Positions 36,634 through 48,205 of a stretch of 64,000 nucleotides of DNA are shown here, piece by piece (position 1 is the first letter of the stretch; each line of letters begins with the position of its first letter). The position numbers were made by a program, and so were the translations under genes. Under the pieces are notes generated by a model. It had not been told where the DNA came from. It made no database searches and saw only the letters and a list, made by a program, of their open reading frames with translations. Source of the stretch: Glossina fuscipes (taxonomy: Eukaryota > Arthropoda > Insecta > Diptera > Glossinidae); contig NW_023998457.1 of assembly GCF_014805625.2 (NCBI RefSeq), positions 2,214,997-2,278,996 on the forward strand, written 5' to 3'.

Positions 36634-36637
36634 CGTG
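36622..36637. other. 16-bp perfect palindrome
   Basis: CACGTCAT followed by its exact reverse complement ATGACGTG, so it holds two TGACG motifs of the CREB/bZIP half-site type. No neighbouring gene gives it a role. Confidence 0.5.
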
Positions 36638-36684
36638 TTTCGAACACACTCCAATTGGCGGGAAGAAAATCGGATGAAAATCAT

Positions 36685-36795
36685 ATGAAATTTTTGAGGT
36701 TTTATTATCAAAAACACCGAATCACTGGGTTAGGCGAAGTGGTGTAGGGCATCTATAGGTCGACCTTGCCCGACTATAATGCTCTCACCTGTCTT
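36685..36795 (+). repeat. Family A-like 3' end fragment
   Basis: Ends with a CTTGCCCGACTATAATGCTC, TCACCTGTCT string, a diverged form of the family's terminal ACTATAGTGTTTTTACTTG. The variant ending ACTATAGTGCTCTCACTGG recurs at about 58094. Confidence 0.5.
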
Positions 36796-38084
36796 ATATT
36801 TGTCAACGTATCAGGATATAACAAAAATCAAATTGAATAATAAATTTTACGGAATTTTTTTTTTTTGTTTCCAAATAAATTTTAAAAGATTTTGAGAAAC
36901 CAATAACGCGTAAATAAAATGACATAATTAAAAGTAGGAAAATGTGCATTTCTTAAACTCTTTGTCTCCGTCATTCGTTGGAATTTATTGCGAAAAAACA
37001 TTTATTAAAACCATTTTTGCAGTACTTAACAAAAGATGCCCTGTTCGCTTGTCGACGCCGTCAGGTATTATTCATTCACTGTCCTGAGCAAAGCCAAATG
37101 GCACCATCAACATGTAACCATAGATATTTTCTCAAAATTGAAACGTCGATCTGCAATAACGTAGAATGCTTTTGAAAAGACACCCAGGCCGGCCATGTGC
37201 ACAAACAACGACAAGAATAAAAAATAAAGCGAAATTTAAAAAATAAATAACAGTTTAATAGTCATTTAATGTAATTGCAACCAACACAAGCGTTATGCGC
37301 GAAAGGAAGAACCCCCACCGGGCCGATGAGATTTTCCGAAACTCATCACATCAAGTGTTTAATGTGACATAATTTAATAAAGATGGTGAAAGAACATTTT
37401 TAAATTTACATTTTATATACATTCTCCATAGAAACACATTGTTAGGTCTATGCATAATGCCAAAGCGAAGTCCTGAGTTCACATGTACGATGCTGCACTT
37501 GAAATAAAAGTTGAAATTTATGTCGATTTTTAGTGAAAATTTTCGCCGACATCTTTGGTATGTGCGAAGCTCCATGCTCCAGATGCTCTATGAAAATTCT
37601 AGCGGACCTAGTTCGCCTTTGTATTTTCCGTCCTCCTCCCCCAAGTTGGGGGCAACACGTAGGCAAAAGTTTTTGTGAACGCTTTCACAGATATCTACGG
37701 TATGCGAGGAGTTTAATTAATACGTCACATATGTCAAACGTATGAAGAATTCCATAATATGTAAAAAGCGAAGATTAGGCCACCGTTTTGTGACTGTAAG
37801 AAAGAAGAAGAAAAACAAATTTTTCAATTTATTTGATAATTCCACTGCCATGATGTTATCGATCGTGGCATCCTTCGAAATTTGCTTGATTAACTTCTTT
37901 CGCTCAATTCGTATAGTATTCACCACATCACTAATCCAAGTCATCATAAATATTTCCCAACTGGAGACCCTTAAAATAACGGCCAATTTGTGCTATTGAG
38001 GTTATGATGACGCTAATATGCTAACACCTGATGGAAAATGAATACAAGCTTTAAATTATGTTAGTTCAATAATAATTTTTATAG
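36796..38084. other. No recognisable gene
   Basis: AT-rich sequence. A short internal similarity (GACATCTTTGGTATGTGCGA near 37549 and GATATCTACGGTATGCGAGG near 37691) hints at an old local duplication. Short frames overlap on both strands without a domain. Confidence 0.4.
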
Positions 38085-38445
38085 CCTTCATCGAAGGAAG
38101 CTTTAGAGACCCTAGAAAGTAGTTATACATAGCTTGATTAGCTTCAAATTCTAAATCGAATTCAGCATGTCCGTCCGTGCATATTGATATTTGTCTGTCC
38201 GTGTGTGTAGTGCAGCTTCGAAAGCTCTTGCACGCAGGTCGATGTTGAAAATGGACTAAGTCGGGTCAAAGACACGTCTGCAGCGTAACGCAAGCTTAGC
38301 ACATCCTTGCTTCCTGAGGTTTTTGTTCGTTACCTATAAGTGGCCACACGATAATAATTTTTCCGTTTACCCTACGAAAACAGATATACTTAAACACGCC
38401 CATACAATATTACGTAGTAAGAAATTTTCTTATTTCTTCTATTTC
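38085..38445 (+). repeat. Dispersed repeat family B, module 1
   Basis: CGAAGGAAGCTTTAGAGACCC at the start, GCTTCAAATTCTAAATCGAA, GCATGTCCGTCCGTG, then AGCTCTTGCACGCAGGTCGATG and a CACGCCCATACAATATTACG end. Module 2 is not recognisable. Confidence 0.7.
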
Positions 38446-38564
38446 TAAAAATTCTTTTACTATACCCTGGACCATTTGAGGTGCTGGGAAAGGCAGGTCT
38501 ATCTCAAAGCCTTCTTCGTCTACTTAATGTTCCCAGAAGTGATATAAAGTATATATGAGAAAAT

Positions 38565-38830
38565 CCATCTTTATTATACCAATCGACTTAAACCAGTTTC
38601 TGAATCGATCTGAGCCTGTGTGTCCACCTCTCAGATATTTTAATGAAATTTGTTGGATTGATGTGTTCTGACCCAAGGACGAACGTTACTGACAATGCTG
38701 AAATGCACTTTTTCGACTACTCCCCAAATAACGCCTTATTGGGAAAAGTTATTATACAACTAACGTAACAAGCGAAATGTTGTAAGGTACTTAACGGTAA
38801 GCTACAGGATTGTAACGGTTTTACTTATTC
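38565..38830 (+). repeat. Dispersed repeat family A copy
   Basis: TTATTATACCAATCGACTTA, TTTTAATGAAATTTGTTGG, CCCAAGGACGAACGTTACTG, ACTTTTTCGACTACTCCCC, ATAACGCCTTATTG, GGTACTTAACGGTAAGC and a weak TTTTACTT end. The C-rich GTCTG module is short. It closely follows a family B copy. Confidence 0.75.
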
Positions 38831-39369
38831 TGTTATTGAAAGTATACGGCGTATGTGTAATGTTCTATGTTTGTGAATAAATTCACAAATGTATAAACGT
38901 ATACGTCACCTTTCCTCCAAGATACAGAACTTCATTTTGACTACGAGCCTTATTTCATTTTTTGTAAGAGGTTAAGCTAATCGGTGGAATACGCATTGAA
39001 CACTCGACAAAGTTTGCTTTATGCACAACTTGGATATACTTTTTCTTTTGAATGTATGTTTGTTTCTTCACCATAGGTTAAATGTTTGTTTCGATGAATG
39101 AAGGACATTAAACTGGAAACACAGCAAAAGCATCCGTGCATCTGTGAGACTCATCGTGGTGTTATTATCTGTTATTATAACACCACGTGGTTCGATTATG
39201 GTTAAAAACGCAATCCATTCACATGACCCGCGTAAAAATATGAGGTGCATTGGGTTTAACTAAAACAACTTATAATAACTTACATAGGATAGGTATGCGA
39301 GGGATTTTCATTGTCATGATGAATATTCAAATTTCGCCCGAAAGTATTATTGTAACCAAAACTGAATCA
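38831..39369. other. No recognisable feature
   Basis: Spacer with no gene, RNA or clear repeat. Confidence 0.4.
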
Positions 39370-40030
39370 TACGACAAAAGCAATCCTCAGAGACCCCACA
39401 AAGCACATTCTTGATCAATATCAAAGTGTGAATCGATTTAAGCATGCCCGTCTGTCCCTCTTTGTAATATCTCTTGTAAACATACCCTTGGTCGCAAAAA
39501 TGAATTTGGCAGAAACATTGAAAGTTCTTGCCAAAGCGGTCGAAGAAGCCCCCCACAGTTCTGTGTAAACTGAGTAAGCTTCAGAAGCACCATGGACTGC
39601 GTGAATTCTTGGAAAGTTCGGAAAATTCGGAATACATGTAAGCATGTCCATCTCTTCGTCTATCCATCTGTCCGCCTGTCGGGTTACGGTCTATTTTTGT
39701 CATTCTCGCTTTCGCAAAGAAGTGGATGACCCCTACAAGTTTCCAAAAGATTTTGAAAACAGATCATACAGATTGAAGAACACGCTTACCACGCCCACAC
39801 ATCTATAGCACAACTAAAATTGAGAACATCTTTGCTCTGCGGATCTTGTGTTCGGTGCTCTTAAATTACAAATTTCCACAAAATTATTCTAGAAAAATAT
39901 AAAAAATCAGCCACGCCCATCCTATATTATGGATTACACAATTGTATATTTTTTCTTTTTTTTAACCGTTTAGAGAATAAGGGTGACGCGATCAGAACTG
40001 AATATAATTTTCTTACCGATTTTTTCTTCT
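39370..40030 (+). repeat. Dispersed repeat family B, two-module copy
   Basis: Module 1: CAGAGACCCCACAAAGCACA, GTGAATCGATTTAAGCATGC, GTCGCAAAAATGAATTTGGC, ATTGAAAGTTCTTGCC. Module 2 from about 39610: GGAATACATGTAAGCATGTC, CATCTGTCCGCCTGTC, AGAACACGCTTACCACGCCC, then AATCAGCCACGCCCATCC. The order is the same as at 10300 and 45005. Confidence 0.7.
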
Positions 40031-41394
40031 TTCATTCTTCTTGACATTCCAGGTTAACTTCTGATTTTTGATTCAGAAAATATTTACGTTTTTACTTTTA
40101 ACAAATTACCAAAATTAAGTAAAATTACTCGTGTCATAAATAGTTATTTATTTATTTACTTTAATTTTTTTTTTTTTTTTCAACCCAACCCCTTCTCTCA
40201 AGATAATGGTATAGTTAATGACTTAACGCGTGATATTCCATACTTATGTGTACGCACCACAGCATCAATTTTTATGCGGTTTTTTTTTTATACAATTTCT
40301 CGACGATAATAGCATTTTAAAAATTGGTAGCTTTACGCTATTAAAATGACTGGGAAAAATTGATGGTTTACCATGAATTCCCTTTGCCTGTTGTGCAATA
40401 AATATGCCCGCTCTTCCCGCTTATACACATGCTTGCATACACGTGTGTAAAAATTAATAAAAATATGATAATACAATTAATTCGGCCGAAGGAGCAGATT
40501 GTGTGCGTGTATGTGTATAGGTCTTTTGGACTTTCTTCTCGCTCCTTTCAATCCGTATGATTCATTATCACCAGCAATTTGTCAAATTACATATGCGTGC
40601 CCTGGAGTTTTTGTGTTAAAAGTCTCTTATTACCGTCAATGGTTTGCTATACACGAACGTGATGTAAATTTTTTTTTTGCTAAAAACACAGGGAAACAAA
40701 TGTAAAATAACTATAGCGCCTTAAAACGTAACTTCGCCTAAGGTAACCACATGAAAAGCGTATAATTGTTTACAACAACAATGGTTATGAACAAACCAAG
40801 AAGCAGATCAATGCGATTACATCACGATGCAATAATGCATGATTTCCTTTTTTTTCTTATATGCTTGCAATAAACCGGGAAGAGGAATAGGAAGCAGAGA
40901 AATTTTCCTGATTGTACTTTGGCTTTCGTTTTATACGACAGCAAAAAGAAATGATTGAAAATAGAAAAATTTCTTAACTAAGAAGTCATCCGTTATATTA
41001 AACAAAATAAAGTTTATGGTATGAAGACTTAAACATTTCTTATCGGAGTATTTTTACTTTAGTGTCCGTCTGTCTATGCTAGGTTATCACTTGTTGAGTG
41101 TACGAGGATTCTTATAAGACAAATTTCATTTTTGGACGGCAGTTTATTCTCTTAACAAGATTAGGATTAGAACGTAGATCGTTAATTAAGTTCGTTTCTT
41201 CACTTCCTTCTTGATAACACTCGTAGTACTAATTCATCACTTCTATTCTGATAAACGACTTGAAACGCCACCCCTTATATTATTTACTAATACGTTGGAG
41301 AATATTCATTGTCTACCGATTTAGGAAAGCACAACATCTGATCAGGTCAAAAACTCAAACCAAAAGCAAGATAAAACGGAACTCGAACATTTAG
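40031..41394. other. No recognisable feature
   Basis: AT-rich spacer with T runs near 40168 and 40285. Only short frames without domains. Confidence 0.45.
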
Positions 41395-41620
41395 CTTAAG
41401 CTTGCTCAAAACGGCGGCGTTGCCAGCCTCTAATTCGAAGTCATATGTTTGTGGTTCGAATAAGATCAAACATGGCTGTCCCCTCCGTTAGAGTCTAACT
41501 TTAATAGACTTAACCTACCCCTAAGTTACTCTTAACCTAATCTTAACCTAAAATGTGATGCAAAACGAGACCCGGCTTTGGTTCTCACATTGGAAACATG
41601 TTAAGCAAGCCTACGTAGGA
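41395..41620 (+). repeat. Candidate tRNA-derived SINE
   Basis: An A-box-like TTGCTCAAAACGG (41403-41415) and a B-box-like GGTTCGAATAA (41453-41463) lie about 50 bp apart. Between them is CGTTGCCAGCCTC, then TAATTCGAAG, which reads like a decayed tRNA anticodon arm and variable region. A tRNA-unrelated body follows (CCCCTCCGTTAGAG, repeated CTTAACCTAA words, GAGACCCGGCTTTGG). No clear A-rich tail is seen. Internal pol III promoters fused to an unrelated body are the hallmark of SINEs; the boxes are imperfect, so this is inference. Confidence 0.45.
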
Positions 41621-42099
41621 CACTCTGGTGTTTTGACTGGAATGCTTTTAAATACCTGTTTTGAAAACCGACTTTCTTCCGTACCGTCCTAATTTGGAAT
41701 TCAATTTCTTCTTTCTATTGCCGAAATCAATAATAAAATGCTTTGACAAGGGAGCCTCAATAGAGACAATTGAGATAATTATATTTGGCCGCGACCGAGA
41801 CGTTTATATCTGTATCACCGATTTATTCTGATCAATAATATGTAGACTTCGTATAGTCTCCGAAGCCTCTTTCTAGGTGCTTCAAAAGTTTAAATAAAAG
41901 AAAGAAATTTCAATATTCTACTCTATTGAGTGGACGTGGGCGGGCGATCCTGCAAGACCACCCAGAGAATATAAATGCAAATATTTATTAGTATTTCTTT
42001 TGCGATTTAAAAGTAAGGAGAACAAAATCAAATTGTCCTTTGACCGATTTGGCCCAATTTCAACAGCAACCTGCGCCAATTAATTTAGAATCCATTTGC
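41621..42099. other. No recognisable feature
   Basis: Spacer with no gene, RNA or clear repeat. Confidence 0.4.
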
Positions 42100-42345
42100 C
42101 AAATTTTAAACCTATTGTTGTATTTTCATGACCAGGAAATGGTCGGATAGCACACAGACAGATAAACAGAAAGTTAAACGGTCAGAGACGTTCAAATTGG
42201 TTTAAAACTTGAGAATGTATATACTTCGTGAGGTCTCTGAAGTGTCGTTCTGGGTGTTGCAAACATTTCGACAAAACGAATATATCCCCTATCCTTCGTT
42301 AAGGGCTATGAAAATCCTGTAACAAATGCTTTGAACATAAGCAAA
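42100..42345 (-). repeat. Dispersed repeat, A/B-like relative
   Basis: ACACAGACAGATAAACAG, TTGAGAATGTATATACTTCG, TGAGGTCTCTGAAGTGTCG, then TTCTGGGTGTTGCAAACATT and CGAATATATCCCC. The right end matches the reversed family A 5' end, while the middle resembles a reversed family B start. It may be the link between the two families. Confidence 0.55.
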
Positions 42346-42544
42346 AGGGTATAGATCATAAAAGAGAACATGATGAAAGACATTTGTGTACCGTTTTTCA
42401 TGATTAAGCTTAAGATACACACAGTGGAATTTAAAATAAGCTATGGATTAGTTCTTTGTCTTTCTTATTGCCGTGCGATAGACATTGGTCGAGTAGACAG
42501 AACAGGTTTCACCTCAACATTGTGAGGTATCAACGTAGCAATAT

Positions 42545-42905
42545 CGCAATATATTTCTCTCTTTTCGACAAGTCATCCCCAAATGCAGGTTTCCATTAAA
42601 AACAACAGACGTCTAATATCTGCAACAATCTAACTTAAGCTCGACATTAATAATTTAAGTCATGTATGGATGGTTAAGGAGTTTCACAGTTTGTACTGAT
42701 AACGATAGCTTTCATTAGCGATGACATCTAAGTACCGCAGGGCCGATTTAAATAAATCAACCAGAGGCGAACTGTTCAAGGCTCTTAAAGAAGAGGACGG
42801 AATCTTTCTTTAGTCGTAATGAAATTCATTTCGCTTTACTTAGCCAGTCATCTCAAATGTAGGCTTCCATTAATAAAAACTGATAACTGAAGTCGACAAA
42901 TAGTG
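42545..42905. repeat. Diverged direct repeat, about 275-bp spacing
   Basis: AGTCATCCCCAAATGCAGG, TTTCCATTAA at 42571 and AGTCATCTCAAATGTAGG, CTTCCATTAA at 42846. Both are preceded by a TTTC-rich string and followed by an AAAA-C-(A/T)GA stretch. Confidence 0.65.
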
Positions 42906-43268
42906 GACTCGACGGCCATTGTTTAAAAGCGTTTACGGAAATTCTAACTTTTATTGACTACTACTGACGTTCGAGCGGTCGTAAACTCAATCTTCACAAA
43001 TCGAAATGAAATGTTACTTCCATGGAAATCTACTGCACTTGCTTCCAATTGCTAGCAAGAGGGGCCATTTAATATCGAAAAAATGCGACCTGAACCTCAA
43101 CATTGACTTTCCATCGCTTTTGAGGCATTTAATAAAATATATGGTTGGCGTTATCTGACATTTGTCAACTACACAACAATAGCAGACTTGTTCGCAAGAG
43201 ATTAAGAACTTAACCGTTTCAAGGCATGTACAAAATGGAATTTTACTCTTACAGATAGATATATACTC

Positions 43269-43271
<3 letters not shown>

Positions 43272-43311
<40 letters not shown>
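43272..43311. repeat. (AT)20 microsatellite
   Basis: A perfect 40-bp AT dinucleotide run. Confidence 0.95.
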
Positions 43312-43313
<2 letters not shown>

Positions 43314-43648
43314 CAGATTTATGTAAGAATGCAACATTTCTACTTTCTCTTAACTATCTTTACTTACGAAATCTTTTTCATCAGAATTGAAAGTTATGAA
43401 ATTTATCCTTATGCATGCACACACACGCAGATATGCGGAGAATCTCAGATGTGCACCTACGGCGAAAAAGGGTCACATTACGAGACAACAACTAGATGAC
43501 TGCTGTTGTGTACCGTATGCGTGCGCATTTATTATGTCAAAGCTTTTAAAAACTCATTAAAATTGCAAAGTACGCGTTTGCTTGCAACACAGCTTGACAC
43601 CTGAATATACCACACAATCCGTGTGTCACTGCTTTGATCAAACAGCAA

Positions 43649-43770
43649 ACATCAGCAACAGGAATAACAGCAACAGCAACAGCAACTGCAATACCAGTAG
43701 CACCAGCATCAGCACTGGTAACAGCGTCACCATTAGCAATCGTAGCGTCGGCAGCAGTAAAGGTAACGTT
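43649..43770. repeat. CAG/CAAC-rich trinucleotide tract
   Basis: Imperfect CAG-rich triplets (AGCAACAGCAACAGCAAC near 43669) continuing as AGCACCAGCATCAGCAC. Opa-like, but it carries no convincing coding context. Confidence 0.75.
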
Positions 43771-44207
43771 AGGTAACTGGCATTAAAAGCGAAAAATGTC
43801 AGAGGAAAACTAAAACAAAGCAAAAAGATGCACAACTTAACCAAGCAACCAAGCGACGGATGCAGCAAGAAGGCAGAGGTAACAAGGAAACAATGAAACC
43901 ATCGAGCAGATGGACAGGGACAGACGTGCGCATACAATTTCGAAAGCGTAGAGTGTAACGAACATATAAACCAAAAAAGAAAAGAAAAAAAAATGGAAAG
44001 AAAAGAAAAGAAAAGAAGAGAAAAAAGAAAGCAAAACAAAAAATTACTAAAGAAGATTAAAATTACATGGGTTTCTGGTTGCCGGGCTTGTGAAGTTGCG
44101 TTGCAACCAACTCTACATGGATGCGCGCACACACTCGCTCAGTTTTAGATAAAGGAATATTATATAGAGTGAAAGAAAAGCATGAGAGTAGGTCGATTTA
44201 ACAAAAA

Positions 44208-44236
44208 CAATAATAATAATAATAATAATAATAACA
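44208..44236. repeat. (AAT)n microsatellite
   Basis: About nine AAT units. Confidence 0.9.
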
Positions 44237-45004
44237 ATAAGAGCAACAATAGCAGCAACAAAAATAAAATAAATCTAGAAAAATATTGAAAATAAAATAA
44301 AAATGCATATATTTTAGTGTAGCGCTCGAGAAACTATGCATTTTATGTGTATATGCGCTCGCGCGTCTGTATATGCGTTTGTTTGTCTTTATGTATTATA
44401 TATGGGCTCTCGAATGCAAGTTAATGGAGATTAAAGTAATGTAAACAAAATACATGTCCTTGATGATATCTTCAAGTGTCATTCCACTGACATACATTCC
44501 CAACTATGTAAAAAGTTCGCGTTCTGAAAATTGCTTTGATATGAAAAACAAAAATTCAAAAATAAAAAAAAAATGAAAAACTCATAGCAACAACTTGAAT
44601 TGTTCTTGTTTCAATACGTTTTTCCCTTTGCTTTGCTTTGCTTGCACGTTATTCAGTCATTCATTTATTTAATTTAATATCAAATTAAAAAAATGTTACA
44701 AACTTTTCAATGCATTTATTTAGAATCTTTTGAAGGTAACGCAAAGTTCTATGAACTGTTCAACAAACTACCAATGCATAACGAGAACAAATGCATTTTG
44801 TATATTAAGGTTTAAGGGCTTCGGTAAGATAAGGTGTAATTAGTACTACATCATAATAATACTCCGGGTATTATCGCCGTAACGTATGTTTACTATTATC
44901 GTAATGTATACGTACCCGAGGTAATATCACGCTAATGTGTGCGTATACGTTATGTTTTCATGTCCATCCCCGAAGGATGAAAGGTGCATTCATTTTGTCA
45001 AAAT

Positions 45005-45600
45005 CTTTGCGACGCTCAGAAGGAAGCTTTCAAGACCCCACAAAAAATATAATATATTTATATTCTTCATCAGCATCAAATTGTGAATCAATTTAAACTT
45101 GTCCGTCTGTCCGTCTGTGTAATAGGTTTTGTAAACTGCCCGACCGCAAAAGTGAAGGTATCGACTTGGAATTTGGCAAAAGCATTGAAAGATCTTGCAC
45201 GCACTTTGATCCTAAAAATGAGTCAGATCGGTCGAGGGACATGCCTGTAATACTATATAAAGCGAGGACACCTCGAGTTTCAAATTCGTTTGTCATAAAC
45301 TAACGTAGACAAAAATTTGAAATTATATTCCATGGGCTATACTCCAGTACCTGTGCATAGCAAATATTGACCACGCCTGCTCAATTTTAGAAGGTATCAT
45401 AATTTAATTCTTTGCCAAAACCCACAAGAGCAAACTTTAAAACCCCATGATGCATATAAATTTCTGGCCGTTCTCAGATTCGGAATGCACCTAAGCATAA
45501 ACCCGCGTTCATCTGTCTTACTTGTTTTAATTGTTTATTTTTTCTTTTGGGTGTAAAAGTTTCGTTTCCGACCGAATATAATTTTCTAAATTGTTTAAGT
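45005..45600 (+). repeat. Dispersed repeat family B, two-module copy
   Basis: Module 1: CAGAAGGAAGCTTTCAAGAC, CATCAAATTGTGAATCAATT, GTCCGTCTGTCCGTCTG, CTTGGAATTTGGCAAAAGC, GATCTTGCACGCACTTTGAT. Module 2 from about 45420: AAACCCCATGATGCATATAA, ATTTCTGGCCG, CGGAATGCACCTAAGC, ending around GACCGAATATAATTTTC. Best-preserved copy of the family in this window. The minus-strand frame 45093-45296 reads across it and is not a gene. Confidence 0.75.
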
Positions 45601-46439
45601 TTGGAAGAAAACCTATGCACTGGTAAGACCTTGCCATTCAAGTTAAAGAGAAATGCTATTGACAATTATTGTTGTCGTTGCTGCTGATGACATTACGATA
45701 ATCTACAATGTTAAGAAGTGATGAGCGTGATCTGGCAAAAAACGGGAAAAGTCGAATTTCTATTTAGCAAGTGATACATTTCCTAACTCAGTCCATACAC
45801 GGAAATATGATTGGCTTTGTGATGTCCCGCATGAAATTCTGATTTTTCCATTGCTTCACAGAAACAAAGCTAGGCATCACTAGAACAACTACAAAGTGGT
45901 AAATTAATGGTTGGAACAACATGAAATTCAAACACATAGCGTTTGAAGATTAGTAATATAGGTTAATGTTCAGCGATCTGTACACAGACAGCAAAAAAAG
46001 AAGATGTAATATGCAAGGGCAAATTTCGTTATTGTAAAATTGATGAAAGGTTTCATAACAAGTTAGAAGATTTATAAGGTACTGTGAAGCAATTTACTTG
46101 TCCCACTGCTGAACTATCAAAGTTTGAATCCTTCTCGGGCAGATCGCAAGGTGTATAATACAAATATTTAATGACGATACCCTACCAGCAATCTGGCTTT
46201 GTCATTAATTTTGAACAGATTTGTCCATAAAGATATTTTTATTTATTCCTACGATTTAATGAACCCAACCAACTACTGTTTGTTACGATTTTCCCTTTAG
46301 TGGAATTGCACTTATTCCTTTCTTTCTGTTCTTTAAATTGTTTCTATTCACTGTCACTGCAAAGAATCAAAGTCGATCGTGAGTGTTACTTAGTCATATT
46401 ATCAGAAATCATAGGCCGAAATGGGACTATAAGAAGGGT
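45601..46439. other. No recognisable feature
   Basis: Spacer with no gene, RNA or clear repeat. Confidence 0.4.
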
Positions 46440-46860
46440 AAGAAGCAGAATGGCCCAGGGCTTAACCATTACCCGTTCGGTAAGTAGATTTTATCCGCCG
46501 GATGTTTCTATAAGTGCCTGTAGGGCAAAAATTTTAAATCCCCCGTGTCTCACGAACTAACCTCACCTCAGCAATAACACCTTTCTTATCTACAATCTCC
46601 GATCCTCTCGAAGTCACTGGTATAGAATTCGCCCGGGGCCTGAAGAACCGCCCGTACGGTAAGTAGGCTTCATCCGTCTCTTNNNNNNNNNNGTACGGTA
46701 AGTAGGCTTCATCCGTCTCTTTGTTCCTGTACGTACGTGCATTTATTTTAAGTGTAAGCGTCTGTCGAGTGTCCATAGGACAAAAATTTTCTCGAACCAA
46801 CTACCTCAGCAATAAAACCATTCGTATCTGCAATCTCCGATCTCCTTCAAGCGACATTTA
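46440..46860. repeat. Tandem duplication of about 200 bp with gap
   Basis: Unit 1 (about 46460-46630) and unit 2 (about 46640-46860) share ACGGTAAGTAG/TTCGGTAAGTAG, ATAGG(A/G)CAAAAATTTT, CCTCAGCAATAA(A/C)ACC and CTGCAATCTCCGAT or CTACAATCTCCGAT. Unit 2 contains the N gap with an exact 29-bp repeat on its two sides. Frames at 46300-46560 and 46534-46800 derive from this repeat and the Ns. Confidence 0.75.
46683..46692. other. Assembly gap (10 N) with identical flanks
   Basis: The 29 bases before the gap (46654-46682) are identical to the 29 bases after it (46693-46721), as expected if two overlapping contig ends were joined without merging. The true gap size may be negative. Confidence 0.95.
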
Positions 46861-48084
46861 AGGGTAACCATAGAAATAATAAAGTCGGTAGTCGGACATC
46901 TTGCGTTACAAAAAAGTAAGCAATTACTTTACCCCATTTATCATAAGAACTCTTACGTATGGTTTTAGTTCGAAGATATTTTGTATCGGCTGATAACTTT
47001 TATATATAACTGAACAAATAAACAGATAAATACATGCAACAACAGTACAGCAGAACAATAAATAGATAAATAAAAAAATTATTAATTAATTACATTCAAA
47101 ATTCATATATATTTGTCAAGAGCAGCGACATCGTCATATCATCTGTCACCGCTATCCATGAAATGCAGAGTTTTTCAGTCCTTTGAAAATTATAAAAGTT
47201 ATATAGATTAGACTACTCTTATGGTTAGCTAAGTTATGAATAATCTAATTATATTTGCACAGAATTTCATCGGAATACAATTGACACAGTCGAAATGCAT
47301 CGAATTGCATTTTAATTGAAAAATGCAAATAAATTTTTGTTTATTTTTTTTTTTTCAACACTTCAACTATTTGCGAAATTTATTCCGATTGACTTCGGTC
47401 ATCTAATTGCTTTTGGGTTATTGGAGTGCTATGGTTATGGTATATTTTTATTGTTTGCTTATTAGTTTACAGGGACATAGCCCATTCATCCTCATTAGAT
47501 CGATGTCAGCTATTACATACGTACATCGAACAAATTATCTTGTTTGGAAGTTTTTAGTGCCTAAGGTTTAGAAAGCTCAACACAAACATATTAGCCCTTG
47601 CTAAGACTACCTCCACAAATCCACTTTATTATTAATTGCTCTGGCAATCCGTACCACGATCTAGAAGGTTTATTGTACTCAATCCGATTCGTTATTACTA
47701 CTACTACTATTATTGTTTTTTTTAATTCCTCCTACTACCACAGTATTGTTGTGTTGTATGGTAGAGGTTCCCAGATAGAAATTGATATTAGCAAGACCTG
47801 TGGAATTCGAATCGAATTCTTGGAAGAATCTCGATGTTATGAACATTGCACATATGGAACATTACAAATTTTTCCAACTTACTCGAATTATTATTGGAAA
47901 CCGCTGCCATCAAAAACAGATTCACAACATATCTTAAAGCAATATTGTAGATTGACTTCGCTCGATTATATAGTGCAAAACCCTGTCAAAAATAACACAA
48001 TAAACATTAGTGTTTCTAGAGGTGAAACTCCAGCGGCCCTTCTAAGAAAAACTGCGATCTGCAGCTAGAACACGAATTTACATG
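46861..48084. other. No recognised gene
   Basis: AT-rich sequence with a T run near 47345. Holds the 156-codon frame listed at 47598. Confidence 0.45.
47598..48068 (+). other. Unrecognised 156-codon open frame
   Basis: The longest frame that is neither low-complexity nor inside a visible repeat. The predicted peptide has an isoleucine- and tyrosine-rich first third, then a mixed hydrophilic region (around GSQIEIDISKTCGIR and KPLPSKTDSQHILKQ). I recognise no domain, signal peptide or membrane anchor. It stops just before an inverted family A copy. In DNA of about two-thirds A+T a frame this long is expected roughly once or less in a 64-kb window, so chance remains a fair explanation. Confidence 0.2.
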
Positions 48085-48205
48085 AACATCAGACAGACAG
48101 ATGGACAGACAGGCTCATCGATTCTGAATGGATCGGTGTAAAAAAAGTTCGGTCTATCTTAAGCGTTTCTGTGTGTTGCATATGTCAGCATAAACTCAAT
48201 GGGTA
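48085..48205 (-). repeat. Dispersed repeat family A, inverted 5' fragment
   Basis: CAGACAGACAGATGGACAGA, GATTCTGAATGGATCGGTGT, then GTGTGTTGCATATGTCAGC and a CATAAACTCAATGGGTA end. Only the reversed 5' modules remain. Confidence 0.7.

Larger units (their letters stand above)
42906..44984. other. No gene; several simple repeats
   Basis: Contains the perfect AT run 43272-43311, a CAG/AAC-rich tract 43649-43770, a GAAAA-rich tract 43978-44030, an AAT run 44208-44236 and a TTTGC run near 44630-44643. Long frames here on the minus strand (43638-44132) read through these tracts. Confidence 0.55.

Noticed and set aside
41500..41560. Telomere-like CCTAA words
   Set aside because: Only a few scattered CTTAACCTAA words, no tandem array, and they sit in a candidate SINE body.
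43638..44132. 164-codon minus-strand frame with leucine-rich and phenylalanine-rich stretches
   Set aside because: Composed of reverse-read CAG and GAAAA tracts, giving homopolymer-like peptide. Typical low-complexity artefact.
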